NCBI RefSeq assembly: GCF_033100115.1
Contig: NZ_CP136910.1
Coordinates: 186,001 to 250,000, forward strand
Source of the DNA: Anaerocolumna sp. AGMB13020
GTDB taxonomy: Bacteria; Bacillota; Clostridia; Lachnospirales; Lachnospiraceae
Length of the DNA stretch: 64,000 bases
Direction of reading: 5' to 3'
Positions within the stretch are counted from its first letter, which is position 1. Every line of letters starts with the position of its first letter. The notes beneath the pieces were generated by a model. That model was not told the origin of the DNA and did no database searches. It saw only the letters and a list, made by a program, of their open reading frames with translations. Position numbers and translations under genes: made by a program. This document shows positions 52,345 to 62,024 of the stretch, in pieces.

Positions 52345-52512
52345 AAATTCAGTCCTGCATAGTCTGAAATAGGGTCTCTCGTTCCATATAATACTGCTCT
52401 ATTTTAAATCAAAGGTCACAGTATAGGATTTCATCGATAGCTCCTGCTTTTATCAGTGTATTACCAATGGGATCAGCCACAAGGGATTGTCCTGCGAAAT
52501 ACATATTGTCTT
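52345..52512 (-). pseudogene. C-terminal fragment of a carbon-nitrogen hydrolase (nitrilase family)
   Basis: The minus strand reads FAGQSLVADPIGNTLIKAGA then IDEILYCDL to a TGA at 52409. Past it, in other frames, come RPISDYAGLN-like residues. This matches the last ~55 residues of nitrilase-superfamily proteins. The fragment begins right where the EamA transporter gene ends, so the rest was deleted or replaced there. Confidence 0.6.
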
Positions 52513-53406
52513 CTACTCCTCATTCTTCTTATTACCTCCTGAAGTTTGGTTGGTTTTTTGAAAAAGCAGTAATCCCAGAATTATAATGGCTCCTCCTAAA
52601 AAGGTTGCCTTGGTAGGTGTTTCCCCAATCATTAAGAAACCAATTATTGCAGCAATAAAAGGTGTAACGAACATAAAATTAGTAACATCAGAGGTTTTTA
52701 CAGCCAAGGATAATCCCTTTGCCCACCAGATATACGCCAGACAGCTTGGGAAAATACCCAGAAACAAAATTACCGGCAGCTGATATGTAGGAGCGTGCAA
52801 TACCTGATTACCTGCTTTGGGCAGAAAGAATAACAGCAGGATAGTTCCCCCGAATATATTATAGGCGGTTGCCTGAAGAGCCGTATATCTCCGGAGGTAA
52901 TATCTTTGGAACAGATTATAACAGCTAATACAAAAAGCCGCTCCCAGCATCCAGAATACGCCTTTGTTCATAGTAAATACACCATCCCAAAGAGTCAGTA
53001 TCAGTATACCGATGAATTCCACCGATATTGCTAACCAGCCTTTCAGTTTTATTTTCTCTTTGTAGAAGATACTTGCTAATAATGCGGTAATAACCGGTGC
53101 TGTGGCTATCAGAATGCTGCCTGTAGCAGATGTAAGTGTTTTCTGAGCTTGATTAAAAACCTGCATATAAATTGTAAAGCCTAACGCTCCTGATACAAAG
53201 AATTTCGGTATATCTTTTATTTCCGGGAATCCAATTTTAAGAATTATACCGGCAACAAGAAGACAGCCAGAGGCTACCAGATAGCGAAGTAATCCCAAGG
53301 TATCTCCTGTGAAATGGTTTAGAGCAATTTTCGTAAGTGAAAATGCGGATGCCCATAATATAATTGTTCCAAGAGCATACAGTTTTGCTTTTTTTTGGTC
53401 ATTCAT
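52513..53406 (-). CDS. EamA/DMT-family transporter
   Basis: The 297-residue protein has ten hydrophobic segments in two EamA halves, beginning LYALGTIILWASAFSLTKIA and, in the second half, VFWMLGAAFCISCYNLFQRY. The end is basic and polar (KTNQTSGGNKKNEE). Members export amino acids or other metabolites; the substrate is not known. It is a single-gene unit on the minus strand. Confidence 0.88.
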   Translation of the reverse strand: MNDQKKAKLYALGTIILWASAFSLTKIALNHFTGDTLGLLRYLVASGCLLVAGIILKIGFPEIKDIPKFFVSGALGFTIYMQVFNQAQKTLTSATGSILIATAPVITALLASIFYKEKIKLKGWLAISVEFIGILILTLWDGVFTMNKGVFWMLGAAFCISCYNLFQRYYLRRYTALQATAYNIFGGTILLLFFLPKAGNQVLHAPTYQLPVILFLGIFPSCLAYIWWAKGLSLAVKTSDVTNFMFVTPFIAAIIGFLMIGETPTKATFLGGAIIILGLLLFQKTNQTSGGNKKNEE

Positions 53407-53967
53407 AGGTATTCATTACGTAGTCTCCGGTCGCATATACCAACCAGAAACTGCCTACTGCCTTTCTTATGTATTGGTTAAAGCTTCTTTATAATAGCAC
53501 ATATTTTGTAAATCGTATTATGTATAATATATTGAAAAATAATTGGGTTAAATGATAGCCTGAAATTAACGTTGTAAGAAAGAGGTTTGTTTAAATCAAT
53601 ATCACAAATAGATATAGATATAATAATTAGAAATTTATAAATAATTTCCATATTGTAGAATCCGTCGTATAGTATTGCTTTTATAGTATAGAACCAAATG
53701 TTTTTATGCGAACTGTCTTTTTCTTAGTAAGTGAAATCGCAATTACGATAAGTAATATATCATAACAAATTACTGAACTCAATATATAATTTGTATTAAT
53801 AAATATTTTTTTTATACGGACCCTCTTTAAGCTATTCAAAGAGGGCCTATTATTCTCCATATAACGAATACCCTGCCGGCAGGAAGTATAACAGAACACT
53901 CCTTGCTGACAGGGTACGTATAATAATTCTTAGTACAATTTGAGCACGAAAGCTTTTCACTTTTATG
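53407..53967. other. intergenic stretch with two hairpins
   Basis: No gene is seen. Inverted repeats occur at 53821-53845 (CCCTCTTT / AAAGAGGG) and 53870-53915 (ACCCTGCCGGCAGGAAGT with ACTCCTTGCTGACAGGGT, with wobble and two mismatches). The second lies 52 bases after the monooxygenase stop codon and may end its transcript. Confidence 0.5.
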
Positions 53968-54258
53968 CTAGTCCACTTTTTTATACAGATTGATATCTCC
54001 TGGTTTTTCCATAATATCCTTAAATTGAACCATGGCTTCTTTAAAATGGTCTGCGGCCATATGCTGATCCAAGGCTTCTTTATTTTCCCATTCCTCAATA
54101 AAGGTAAAGATGTGAGGATCGGTTAAATCCTGAAATACATCATACGCGATACAGCCTTTATCTTTGCTGTTTGTTTCCTTTACCAGGTTACCAGCTAATG
54201 CAACGAACTCCTCTACCTGATCGAACTTAATATAATTCTTCGCTACTACTTTAATCAT
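53968..54258 (-). CDS. ABM-family (quinol) monooxygenase
   Basis: The 96-residue protein has the dimeric ferredoxin-like fold of antibiotic-biosynthesis monooxygenases: MIKVVAKNYIKFDQVEEFVA, GCIAYDVFQDLTDPHIFTFI, WENKEALDQHMAADHFKEAM. YgiN-like members oxidise quinols or act on small aromatic compounds without a cofactor. GAGGAGA precedes the ATG at 54258. Confidence 0.85.
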   Translation of the reverse strand: MIKVVAKNYIKFDQVEEFVALAGNLVKETNSKDKGCIAYDVFQDLTDPHIFTFIEEWENKEALDQHMAADHFKEAMVQFKDIMEKPGDINLYKKVD

Positions 54259-54501
54259 AGTATGTCTCCTCTGCTCTAGTAATATAAACACATTTCATAT
54301 AGAAATCTTAAGCTGAGTAAATCTCATATAAGAAATATTTGTATATACAACTATATATAGCACGAATTATTATTCCTGTCAATTGGCTCATCCATTGAAG
54401 CTCTTCTTATAGGCTACACGATAGAACACAATGCTGTTTATACTCAGAAACTTTACTAAGAAAGATTATTAAAGCAATTTTGTTATTACATATATATGCT
54501 A

Positions 54502-56076
54502 TTATGTTAAAGCTTGTATATTCTGCAAATGATTAATTTGATCAATATTTTGCAGGTTGAAAGCCTCTCCATCCTGTCCTTTAATTGTAACCTCCGATAG
54601 GGTCAGTTTCTCTACATTTTGAATGAAGACACCTAAACGGCTCGTTTCCTCAAGGTCATCCATCATTTCCGGATAACCCTTCACAGCATTTTCATCAAAC
54701 TGAAAAGTTACCTTCTCAAATTGCAGCTCTTCAATTTTTCTCTCCGGTAAACCATATATATAGACAGCTGCCACATGGCAGTTGATACAATCAATATTAT
54801 GGAAGGCAAGCTTTTTGATTACCGGTGTTCTTTCATCTACTGGATATGCTGCCTTGTTTTGTACATAGGCTGAGTGCCCGTCTGGATCACAGAAATAAAA
54901 GCAATTAATAACAATGGGAGTCATTACACCATCCATTCGGATATTATCAAATACGATATTATCAATTATTGCATCTTCTCCTCTGCCTCTCCTGGTTTTT
55001 ACACGTAATCCTCTGTCCGTATGTAGAAAAAGGCAGTCTCTGACGGTCACATTCCTGACACCACCGGCATTCTCACTTCCAATTGTTACCGAGCCATGTC
55101 CATCCTGCATACAGCATTGTCTTATGGTTATATTTTGAGAAGGCGTCTTAAATTTTCTGCCAACATAAATCTTACCGGATTTAATTGCAATACAATCATC
55201 TCCTACACTAAAGAATACCCCTGTGATTTCAACATTATTACAGGATTCCGGATTCAGAGCATCTGTATTAGGTGAATTCTTTGGATTTAATATACTTAAT
55301 CGAATAAACTTAAGTTCAGAACAGAAATAGGGATGCAGGGTCCAGCTGGGGCTATTTATTAATACTACTCCTTCAATTATGACATTCCTGCAATTACTTA
55401 GGAATACCAGCCTTGGCCGGTAGGCTATGTTTTTTTCCTTGGGCTTATTCCACCAGTTGGTTATATCTGCATTACCATCAATCTCTCCCTGTCCATAGAT
55501 TACTACATTTTCCAGGTTCATACCTTGGATTACCGCAGAAAACATGGTTAAGGGGTTTCCCTCCCAGGTTCCCAGGTAACAGGTCTTCTCTTCATCATAG
55601 CTCTGTATGCGTCCGGGAATTATGGGACGTTTTTCTCTTTCGGTAAAGGCCTTTAAGATGGCTCCTTTTCCTAATTCCAGATTAATATTACTTTTTAGGA
55701 ATAAAGTAGTAATACGATAGGTTCCTGCCGGAATAAAGATTCTTCCGTCTATTGGACAAGACATAATGGCAGCTTGAATAAAGCAGGTGTCATCAGAAAT
55801 TCCATCTCCTTTTGCACCAAAATCCCTGACGTCTAAACTAAAGGATTCCTTCTCTGTCTGAAAATATATACTGCTTTCACTCAGGTCACTTTTAACCGTA
55901 AGTTTATACATACTGTCAGGCTTTAGTTCATAGATGCTGTTGATAACCCGTTCCGTATTTCCGTATTCCTCCTCATTTATAAAAATCTTATATCTTCTAT
56001 TGGTATAAAATACTCCACCCTCTTGTATTTCAAACGCTACACTTCTTGAAGTCTTAAAAAGTATTTGAAGTTCCAA
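54502..56076 (-). CDS. GH28 polygalacturonase
   Basis: The 524-residue protein has a short N-terminal beta domain (about 1-80, fibronectin-like), then the parallel beta-helix of GH28 starting FGAKGDGISDDTCFIQAAIM. The catalytic aspartates lie in NTDALNP and GDDCIAIKSG, the His in GHGSVTIGSE, and the RGLRVKTRRG loop follows. No signal peptide is seen, so it probably acts in the cytoplasm on imported pectin oligomers, like other exo-acting GH28 members. A TTG start at 56076 follows AGGAGGAGAG. It is the last gene of the pectin operon. Confidence 0.92.
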   Translation of the reverse strand: MELQILFKTSRSVAFEIQEGGVFYTNRRYKIFINEEEYGNTERVINSIYELKPDSMYKLTVKSDLSESSIYFQTEKESFSLDVRDFGAKGDGISDDTCFIQAAIMSCPIDGRIFIPAGTYRITTLFLKSNINLELGKGAILKAFTEREKRPIIPGRIQSYDEEKTCYLGTWEGNPLTMFSAVIQGMNLENVVIYGQGEIDGNADITNWWNKPKEKNIAYRPRLVFLSNCRNVIIEGVVLINSPSWTLHPYFCSELKFIRLSILNPKNSPNTDALNPESCNNVEITGVFFSVGDDCIAIKSGKIYVGRKFKTPSQNITIRQCCMQDGHGSVTIGSENAGGVRNVTVRDCLFLHTDRGLRVKTRRGRGEDAIIDNIVFDNIRMDGVMTPIVINCFYFCDPDGHSAYVQNKAAYPVDERTPVIKKLAFHNIDCINCHVAAVYIYGLPERKIEELQFEKVTFQFDENAVKGYPEMMDDLEETSRLGVFIQNVEKLTLSEVTIKGQDGEAFNLQNIDQINHLQNIQALT

Positions 56077-56108
56077 ATCTCTCCTCCTAAGCTGAGTCTT
56101 ATGCCAGG

Positions 56109-57203
56109 TTATTTATGCAGCATCTTTATTTGTGCATAGGCCATCAGCAAGGCACCGATACCCTTTCTGTCATCTTCCACAATAGGTTCAGAAAGATAAT
56201 AGAGGATACTGCCATCCCGTCTTGTATCACTTTCGGGGCCAAGTCCTGCTACGGAGCAGATGCCGGTAAGCTTGATTGCTCCCTCCTCTTCTATCAAGCG
56301 ATTCTTAACGATAGACTCAAAAATCTCAACGCCGATTGACATATATTTTTCTTTCAGGAGCGCTCCTAAAGAACAACCTTTTAATATGGCATAAGAAATC
56401 ATGGTGGATCCGGAGGTTTCAAGATAATTTCCCAGAACCTCAGGATGATCAATTACCTGATAGAACATCTTAGTTACAGGATCCTGGTATTTTAAGATAC
56501 CCTTTATTCCTTCCCTTAAAAGTTCCTCTAGTATTACATACTGTTCAAAAACCATTTCATTCATCTCACTAAGAACATCAGTGAGTGCCATCAGATACCA
56601 GCCAAGTGCACGAATCCAGAAATTCGCTGATTTTCCGGTAGCCTTATCCGCCCAGAATATAGTCTTAGACTCATCGCAGCCATGATAATACAGTTCTTTT
56701 TCTTTATCAAACAAGAATTTCCTGGCAGCAACAAACTGGTCTATGATGTCATTATAATTCTTCATATTATTAAACTTCGTTTCATACATCATATAAAAGG
56801 GAAGAGACATATATAACCCGTCCAGCCACACCTGATCCGGATAGATTGCCTTATGCCAGAAGCTGCCGCTTTTTGTACGGGGCTGATTTCTGATCTGTTC
56901 CATCAGCACTTCGATCGCATTCTTATACTTTTCTTCTCCGGTCCAGGAATAAGCATTGAATAGTACTTTTCCGGAATTGATATTATCAAGATTGTATTTG
57001 CTTATATCATAGCCCTTAATGGTGCCAGCTTCTGAGATAAACTGATCCAGATAATCCAACACGAAATGTTTATAACGCTCTTCTTTTGTGGCGTGGTATA
57101 AATTAACGCAACCAATTAAGATACAGCCATCTTCATATTTCCAGGTATTATCCGACTTTGGAAAATTATCAAGAACTTGTGAAATATATTTATCTATTAG
57201 CAT
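56109..57203 (-). CDS. GH105 unsaturated rhamnogalacturonyl/glucuronyl hydrolase
   Basis: The 364-residue protein has the GH105 alpha-alpha barrel: YSWTGEEKYKNAIEVLMEQI, WHKAIYPDQVWLDGLYMSLP with the catalytic Asp, FWADKATGKSANFWIRALGW, and YLETSGSTMISYAILKGC. No signal peptide. It removes the unsaturated uronic acid left by pectate or rhamnogalacturonan lyases (YteR/YesR type). It is 32 bases upstream of the GH28 gene. Confidence 0.92.
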   Translation of the reverse strand: MLIDKYISQVLDNFPKSDNTWKYEDGCILIGCVNLYHATKEERYKHFVLDYLDQFISEAGTIKGYDISKYNLDNINSGKVLFNAYSWTGEEKYKNAIEVLMEQIRNQPRTKSGSFWHKAIYPDQVWLDGLYMSLPFYMMYETKFNNMKNYNDIIDQFVAARKFLFDKEKELYYHGCDESKTIFWADKATGKSANFWIRALGWYLMALTDVLSEMNEMVFEQYVILEELLREGIKGILKYQDPVTKMFYQVIDHPEVLGNYLETSGSTMISYAILKGCSLGALLKEKYMSIGVEIFESIVKNRLIEEEGAIKLTGICSVAGLGPESDTRRDGSILYYLSEPIVEDDRKGIGALLMAYAQIKMLHK

Positions 57204-57217
57204 ACTATCCTCTTTTC

Positions 57218-58093
57218 TTATTCCTTTACTGCACCCATATTGATTCCTTTTACAAAATATTTCTGTAAGAAAGGATACAATATCATAAAGGGTATGATGG
57301 CTACCATAATAGCAGCGCTTTTAACGGTGTTCTGATATACACCTGCCGAGGAGGCAGCTGCCAGAGAGGTATCTTCAATGATAAGATTACGAAGCATTAC
57401 CTGAAAATTCCTTAAATTAGCATCTGATATGTAAATGGTGAAATTGGTATACTCATTCCAATAACTAACGGCAAACATTAATCCAATGGAAGCAAGGGCA
57501 GCCTTGGATAAGGGAAGTATTACAGAAAGGAATATTCTCACTGGGGAGCAGCCGTCAATGGAGGCAGCATCAAAAAGACTGTTAGGAATTCCCTCGAAAA
57601 AGTTCCTCATTAATACGGTATTATAGACATTCAGGCTGGCAGGCAGGATAATTGCCCATAAGCTGTTTATCAAATGATAATCCCTCATAGCCAGATAAGT
57701 AGGTACCATACCACCATGGAATATCATGGTAAAAAGCAACAGATAACTTAAAAATGTTCTTCCCGGCATCTCATACTGCATCAATACATATCCTGCTATG
57801 GTTGACACTGCAAGCCCAAGTAATGTTCCGACTAAGGTAACATAGACAGACACAAGAAAGGGTTTATAAAGTGCAACTGTTGATACAATAATCTTATAAC
57901 CGCTTATAACCGGCTTATTCGGCCATAAGTTTATACCGTAATTTGCCGTGGCATCTATAGAATCTACAAATATCTTTAACAAAGGCACTACGGTAACCAA
58001 AGTTATCAGGATAAAAATAATATATATTAGAAGATTAATATTTAAGATATTTTTGATATTCCGCTTCTTGTAATAACTGTTGTTTTGATTCAT
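57218..58093 (-). CDS. carbohydrate ABC permease, MalG/LplC type
   Basis: The 291-residue protein has six membrane helices and the EAA-type loop FDAASIDGCSPVRIFLSVIL that contacts the ATPase. It ends IPFMILYPFLQKYFVKGINM, typical of the CUT1/LplC subfamily. It is the second permease of the pectin importer. No ATPase gene is present; such importers usually share MsmK-type ATPases encoded elsewhere. Confidence 0.92.
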   Translation of the reverse strand: MNQNNSYYKKRNIKNILNINLLIYIIFILITLVTVVPLLKIFVDSIDATANYGINLWPNKPVISGYKIIVSTVALYKPFLVSVYVTLVGTLLGLAVSTIAGYVLMQYEMPGRTFLSYLLLFTMIFHGGMVPTYLAMRDYHLINSLWAIILPASLNVYNTVLMRNFFEGIPNSLFDAASIDGCSPVRIFLSVILPLSKAALASIGLMFAVSYWNEYTNFTIYISDANLRNFQVMLRNLIIEDTSLAAASSAGVYQNTVKSAAIMVAIIPFMILYPFLQKYFVKGINMGAVKE

Positions 58094-58177
58094 CCTATTT
58101 TCCTCTTATTCCGCCGCTTTTAACGGCATTAAGTCTCCAGGTAGCTGTATAAGCTGAAAGCAATAGACAGCCTGACC

Positions 58178-59110
58178 TTATAAAATTCCTCTTCCGCGTA
58201 CTCTCTTGCTGGTATGGTTACACAGTAATACCATGAAACATCCTATTACCGATGAAAAGAGACCAACTGCTGTAGTATAACCGAAATTGGGAAGCGGTGT
58301 TGTCAGAGTCTGCCGGTAGATATAAGTCTGGAGAACATCTGCCACATCATAAACCTTCGGACTATATAATACGAATACCGATTCAAAGAGATTCATAATC
58401 TTAGCCAGATTAAGAATTAATACGATAATGATGGTCTGGGATAGGCTGGGTAGAGTAATAAAACGCATTTTAGCCCACCTGTTTGCTCCGTCAATGGCTG
58501 CTGCCTCATAAAGCTGAGGATCTATTCCTGTTAAGGTAGCAAGGAATATGATCGTCCCCCATCCCGTTTCTTTCCAGATATTCACTACATAATAAACCTT
58601 ACGCCACCAGCCGCTTTCAGCCATAAAATAGATAGGTTTATCAATGATTCCAATTTGAATCAATACTTCATTCATAAAACCATGCTGGGGTGAAAGTATA
58701 ATAGAAAAGATTGATGCAACTACCACCCAGGAGAGGAAATGGGGCAGATATATAAGTGTCTGAAAGAATTTCTTTGCTGCCAGATTCGCTACTTCATTTA
58801 ATAAAAGGGAAACGACTACAGATACGAAGGTGGTTAAAACCAATTTCGTAGTACTGATGATAATAGTGTTTTTAAAAGCTATCCAAAACTGGTGATTGGA
58901 GAAGAGTTCTTCAAAATTAGCGAAGCCTTTGAAATTCGGTCCTTTAAAGGGTGTATATTCAAAAAAAGCGAACCGTATCCCCAGCATGGGATAGTAAAAA
59001 AACATTAGTGACAATATGATTACGGGAATAATCATGACATAAAACCAACGGTATTTCCATATTTTTTTAAACCGGCTGTTTCCTTTTAGCTGTTTCGTTG
59101 TTAATTTCAT
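58178..59110 (-). CDS. carbohydrate ABC permease, LplB type
   Basis: The 310-residue protein has an N-terminal basic stretch, six membrane helices and the EAA-type loop YEAAAIDGANRWAKMRFITL. Start at 59110 is chosen for GGAAGGA just before it; an upstream in-frame ATG would lengthen it by 15 residues. It pairs with the MalG/LplC-type permease. Confidence 0.92.
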   Translation of the reverse strand: MKLTTKQLKGNSRFKKIWKYRWFYVMIIPVIILSLMFFYYPMLGIRFAFFEYTPFKGPNFKGFANFEELFSNHQFWIAFKNTIIISTTKLVLTTFVSVVVSLLLNEVANLAAKKFFQTLIYLPHFLSWVVVASIFSIILSPQHGFMNEVLIQIGIIDKPIYFMAESGWWRKVYYVVNIWKETGWGTIIFLATLTGIDPQLYEAAAIDGANRWAKMRFITLPSLSQTIIIVLILNLAKIMNLFESVFVLYSPKVYDVADVLQTYIYRQTLTTPLPNFGYTTAVGLFSSVIGCFMVLLCNHTSKRVRGRGIL

Positions 59111-59135
59111 AGATATCCTTCCGCCTTTAAAGTAA

Positions 59136-59184
59136 CAGGGACTGAGAATAAACACTGGTCAGTATTCTTATTCAACAGTCCCTG
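59136..59184 (-). promoter_or_regulatory. intercistronic hairpin after the binding-protein gene
   Basis: CAGGGACTGAGAATAA (59136-59151) pairs with TTATTCAACAGTCCCTG (59168-59184) nearly fully. It stands between the binding protein and the first permease. Such hairpins in binding-protein operons allow more of the first protein to be made than of the membrane parts. Confidence 0.65.
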
Positions 59185-59200
59185 AAAAGTCTGCAATCTG

Positions 59201-60781
59201 TTATTTACTGTTTAACTCTGCTACGATAGAATCAGATAACGCCCCCTGCTCTTTCTCGTATTGGGCAATTCCATCTTCAACAGACATATCACCGGTTACC
59301 ACCTTAGACACAATGATACTTCTGGCATCTAAGAGAGTTGCCATATAAGCGGACATGGTTTCTGTGGGGACAATCAGCGGAGCAATCTTACTGTTAGCCT
59401 GGAATAACTCAGCAGAAGTCTTAACACGCTCATCCCTTATAGAATATAAAGGATCTTCCCACTGTCTTGTAGTTAATACAGGATCAATATGAGCTGACAG
59501 GAAGGTATTATCCGGTACTTCCGGATCAGGAAGCTGTTTATAGGTTCCGCTAGCGTCTTTTTCATAATGTACGCCTTCTACACCATAAGTCCATAACATT
59601 TGTCCGTCTCCGCCGTCAACCATTGATTCAATAAGATATTTAAATACGCCTTCAGGATTTTTGCTGGCACTGGTAATAGCCCATACTGGCGGTTGTCTTT
59701 CAATATAATTGCCTAACTCAGCAATAGGAGGAAGTGCAGTAAGTTTTGCATCGGGATAGGTTGACTGAACATTCTGTTCCAGTGTCATATTCCATTTACC
59801 AGCCCAGTAGGTGAATACACCTGTATTCCCTGCATAAAACTTATCACGGCAGGCTGAAGTGGTGTTTGTTGCAACTTCCATATCGATATAGCCTTTGCTG
59901 TATGCATCTTTTAATCTGCCAAGTGCATCAGTATTTGCAGTTTCTCTGAATCCATCTACCCAGGTGCCGTCGGCCTTCTGATAGAAATCAGGATAGGCAC
60001 TCTGCCAGAACTCTGGTAAATAATTGGTATAAGGGATTTCAGGACCTATGATACCTGCTGCAGTAACACCATAAGTATCTTTTTTACCGTTGCCATCGGG
60101 ATCATCTTCTGTAAATGCACGAAGCATTTCTATGTATTGATCGTATGTGGTAGGAACAGAAAGACCTAAATTATCCAGCCAGTCCTGTCTTACATAAGTA
60201 ATACAGCCATTACCGCTGGCAGGTGCGAAGCCATACAGTGAACCGTCAATTTTAAGAGCTTCAATATTAGCTTCTTTCATCTGACCGGAAGCTTTGGCAG
60301 CTGAATTGTTCCAAGCTTCAGACATATCCCAAAGCGCTCCTTGGGTGGCATAAGCTGTGTATAACTGATTACTTAAAATTAATGCATCGGGAACAGAATC
60401 ACTGGTAAAAGCAAGTGCGACCTGATCGCTGTAGGTGTTATGATCAGGCTGGATGATAACCAGCTCTACACCTGTTATTTCTTTGAATCTTGCGACAAAA
60501 GCATCCTGGCCGGAGGCTTTATCAAGCAGTGTTCCATCTACCATGATCGTAATTTTGTCTGGTTTTGTTACTTCCTCTGTACTGGCAGCTTCTGTAGCTC
60601 CTGCCTCCTTATTCCCACTGTCAGTATTGTTTTCTGTCTTACCGGCATTACTATTGTCTGAGGTGGAAACGGAATTCGTATTGTTTCCGCCCTTTCCGCA
60701 TCCGGCTAATGCAACCGGAAATAATACTGTCAAAAGAATTAAACCTGTTGTCAGTATTTTTTTTGCTAAACTCCTTCTCAT
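59201..60781 (-). CDS. extracellular solute-binding lipoprotein, LplA/YtcQ type
   Basis: The 526-residue protein has a lipoprotein signal (MRRSLAKKILTTGLILLTVL, lipobox PVALAGC) and a Ser/Thr/Asn-rich spacer (about 35-70). A large type 1 binding domain follows (DPDGNGKKDTYGVTAAGIIG, a DxDxNGxKDTYG loop common in this group). Length above 500 fits LplA-like proteins that bind oligosaccharides. GGAGGG lies before the ATG at 60781. It should capture pectin oligomers for the adjacent permeases. Confidence 0.92.
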   Translation of the reverse strand: MRRSLAKKILTTGLILLTVLFPVALAGCGKGGNNTNSVSTSDNSNAGKTENNTDSGNKEAGATEAASTEEVTKPDKITIMVDGTLLDKASGQDAFVARFKEITGVELVIIQPDHNTYSDQVALAFTSDSVPDALILSNQLYTAYATQGALWDMSEAWNNSAAKASGQMKEANIEALKIDGSLYGFAPASGNGCITYVRQDWLDNLGLSVPTTYDQYIEMLRAFTEDDPDGNGKKDTYGVTAAGIIGPEIPYTNYLPEFWQSAYPDFYQKADGTWVDGFRETANTDALGRLKDAYSKGYIDMEVATNTTSACRDKFYAGNTGVFTYWAGKWNMTLEQNVQSTYPDAKLTALPPIAELGNYIERQPPVWAITSASKNPEGVFKYLIESMVDGGDGQMLWTYGVEGVHYEKDASGTYKQLPDPEVPDNTFLSAHIDPVLTTRQWEDPLYSIRDERVKTSAELFQANSKIAPLIVPTETMSAYMATLLDARSIIVSKVVTGDMSVEDGIAQYEKEQGALSDSIVAELNSK

Positions 60782-60879
60782 ATAACAAATACCCTCCTTG
60801 ATTTTTTGCAACATCAAAATAGTAAGCTCATTGATATTGCCGTTTAAGAATTATATGTTTTTTGTCTTAAACTGGTTTT

Positions 60880-60909
60880 ATCATAGCCTTTTTTATATAC
60901 TTTTAACAA
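60880..60909 (-). promoter_or_regulatory. candidate promoter of the importer operon
   Basis: On the minus strand TTGTTA (60904-60909) and TATGAT (60880-60885) are 18 bases apart, about 100 bases before the binding-protein start. It lies between the pectinesterase gene and the importer, so the importer can be expressed on its own. Confidence 0.5.
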
Positions 60910-60950
60910 GGAACAATATTTATTTTGGGGGATACATTATTTATGTATCG

Positions 60951-61946
60951 TCATTTTTGCTTGTAGAAGCCGCATAAAACCTGATCTTTTGTATATAAAT
61001 CCAATTCCTCTTTTAATAGTATGTTAGACCAGGAGGCTCTTTCACCTCTGATAAATCCGCCTGCACCTTTTCCCCTGGAACCATATTCGGCAAAATAAAC
61101 AGTATTCCGTGCATCAACTTTTCCCCAATCCGACCAGCCTTCTGTTTTGATATGCGCACCTAAATCGCAGTCAATCAATACGACCCGCCCGAAATTTCTC
61201 CAGGGTCTGCCAAGATAAACGGATTCAGGCGGGCAATCTCCTGTAAACCGACAACAGTAAAATACATAACCATACAGACTTTCCCTAGTAGTAGATGGAG
61301 CAGTGACATATCCATATACCATATTTTCTGTTATTTCTCTGTCTCTGTTATTTCTTGAAAAGAGCTCACAGCGTTCAAAATAAGCAGTAGAGCTGCCAAA
61401 AATAAAATCAACATCTCCTTCAATATAACAATTCTTAAAATAATGTCTTCCATGGATTCGGGGACTTGTCTCTTTGGGTCCCTTAAATCCGCCTGGCTGC
61501 AGTGGAAATGGTGGCAGCGGACCGGTAAAAACCGTATCCTGGGAAGCCAGGATACGGCAATTATTTACTTCTATTCCATCTCCCTCCAAATACAAAGCAA
61601 TTGCCTGACCCACAAGTCCTCCGGCTCCGGCGGTATTCTGAATTGTAAGATTTTTTATAATGACATTATCTGCATCTACCATTAAGACAGACGTACCAAA
61701 GGTACCAAGAGGTTCTCCTGTGCTGTCCTGCTTCTTTGCATAATCATCGTAGCAGATAATTGTCTTCTCCGGTGAAGTTCCTTCAAGGGTAAGTAATGGA
61801 GTTGTAACCACTAACTTTTCTCTATATGTGCCTTCCTGAACAAAAATTGATACTGTTGCTGTATCCGTTCTTCTGCCAACAGCTTCCAGGGCTTCACCAA
61901 TAGTAGTAAAATCACCTTTCCCATCTTTTGAGACTACGATTTTCAT
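60951..61946 (-). CDS. pectinesterase, CE8
   Basis: The 331-residue protein is a parallel beta-helix enzyme: IVVSKDGKGDFTTIGEALEA at the start, QAIALYLEGDGIEVNNCRIL with ASQDTVFTG (first catalytic Asp), and YIEGDVDFIFGSSTAYFERC (second Asp). YLGRPWRNFGRVVLIDCDLG carries the conserved Arg and Trp. It removes methyl groups from pectin, producing substrate for the GH28 and lyases. No signal peptide is present, so it may act in the cytoplasm on imported oligomers. Confidence 0.93.
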   Translation of the reverse strand: MKIVVSKDGKGDFTTIGEALEAVGRRTDTATVSIFVQEGTYREKLVVTTPLLTLEGTSPEKTIICYDDYAKKQDSTGEPLGTFGTSVLMVDADNVIIKNLTIQNTAGAGGLVGQAIALYLEGDGIEVNNCRILASQDTVFTGPLPPFPLQPGGFKGPKETSPRIHGRHYFKNCYIEGDVDFIFGSSTAYFERCELFSRNNRDREITENMVYGYVTAPSTTRESLYGYVFYCCRFTGDCPPESVYLGRPWRNFGRVVLIDCDLGAHIKTEGWSDWGKVDARNTVYFAEYGSRGKGAGGFIRGERASWSNILLKEELDLYTKDQVLCGFYKQK

Positions 61947-62024
61947 AGAAATATCCTCATTTCTGCCATAATAAATAGTTTTAAAAACTTATATACTTTT
62001 ATTTTCATATTAGTTTTACAGTTT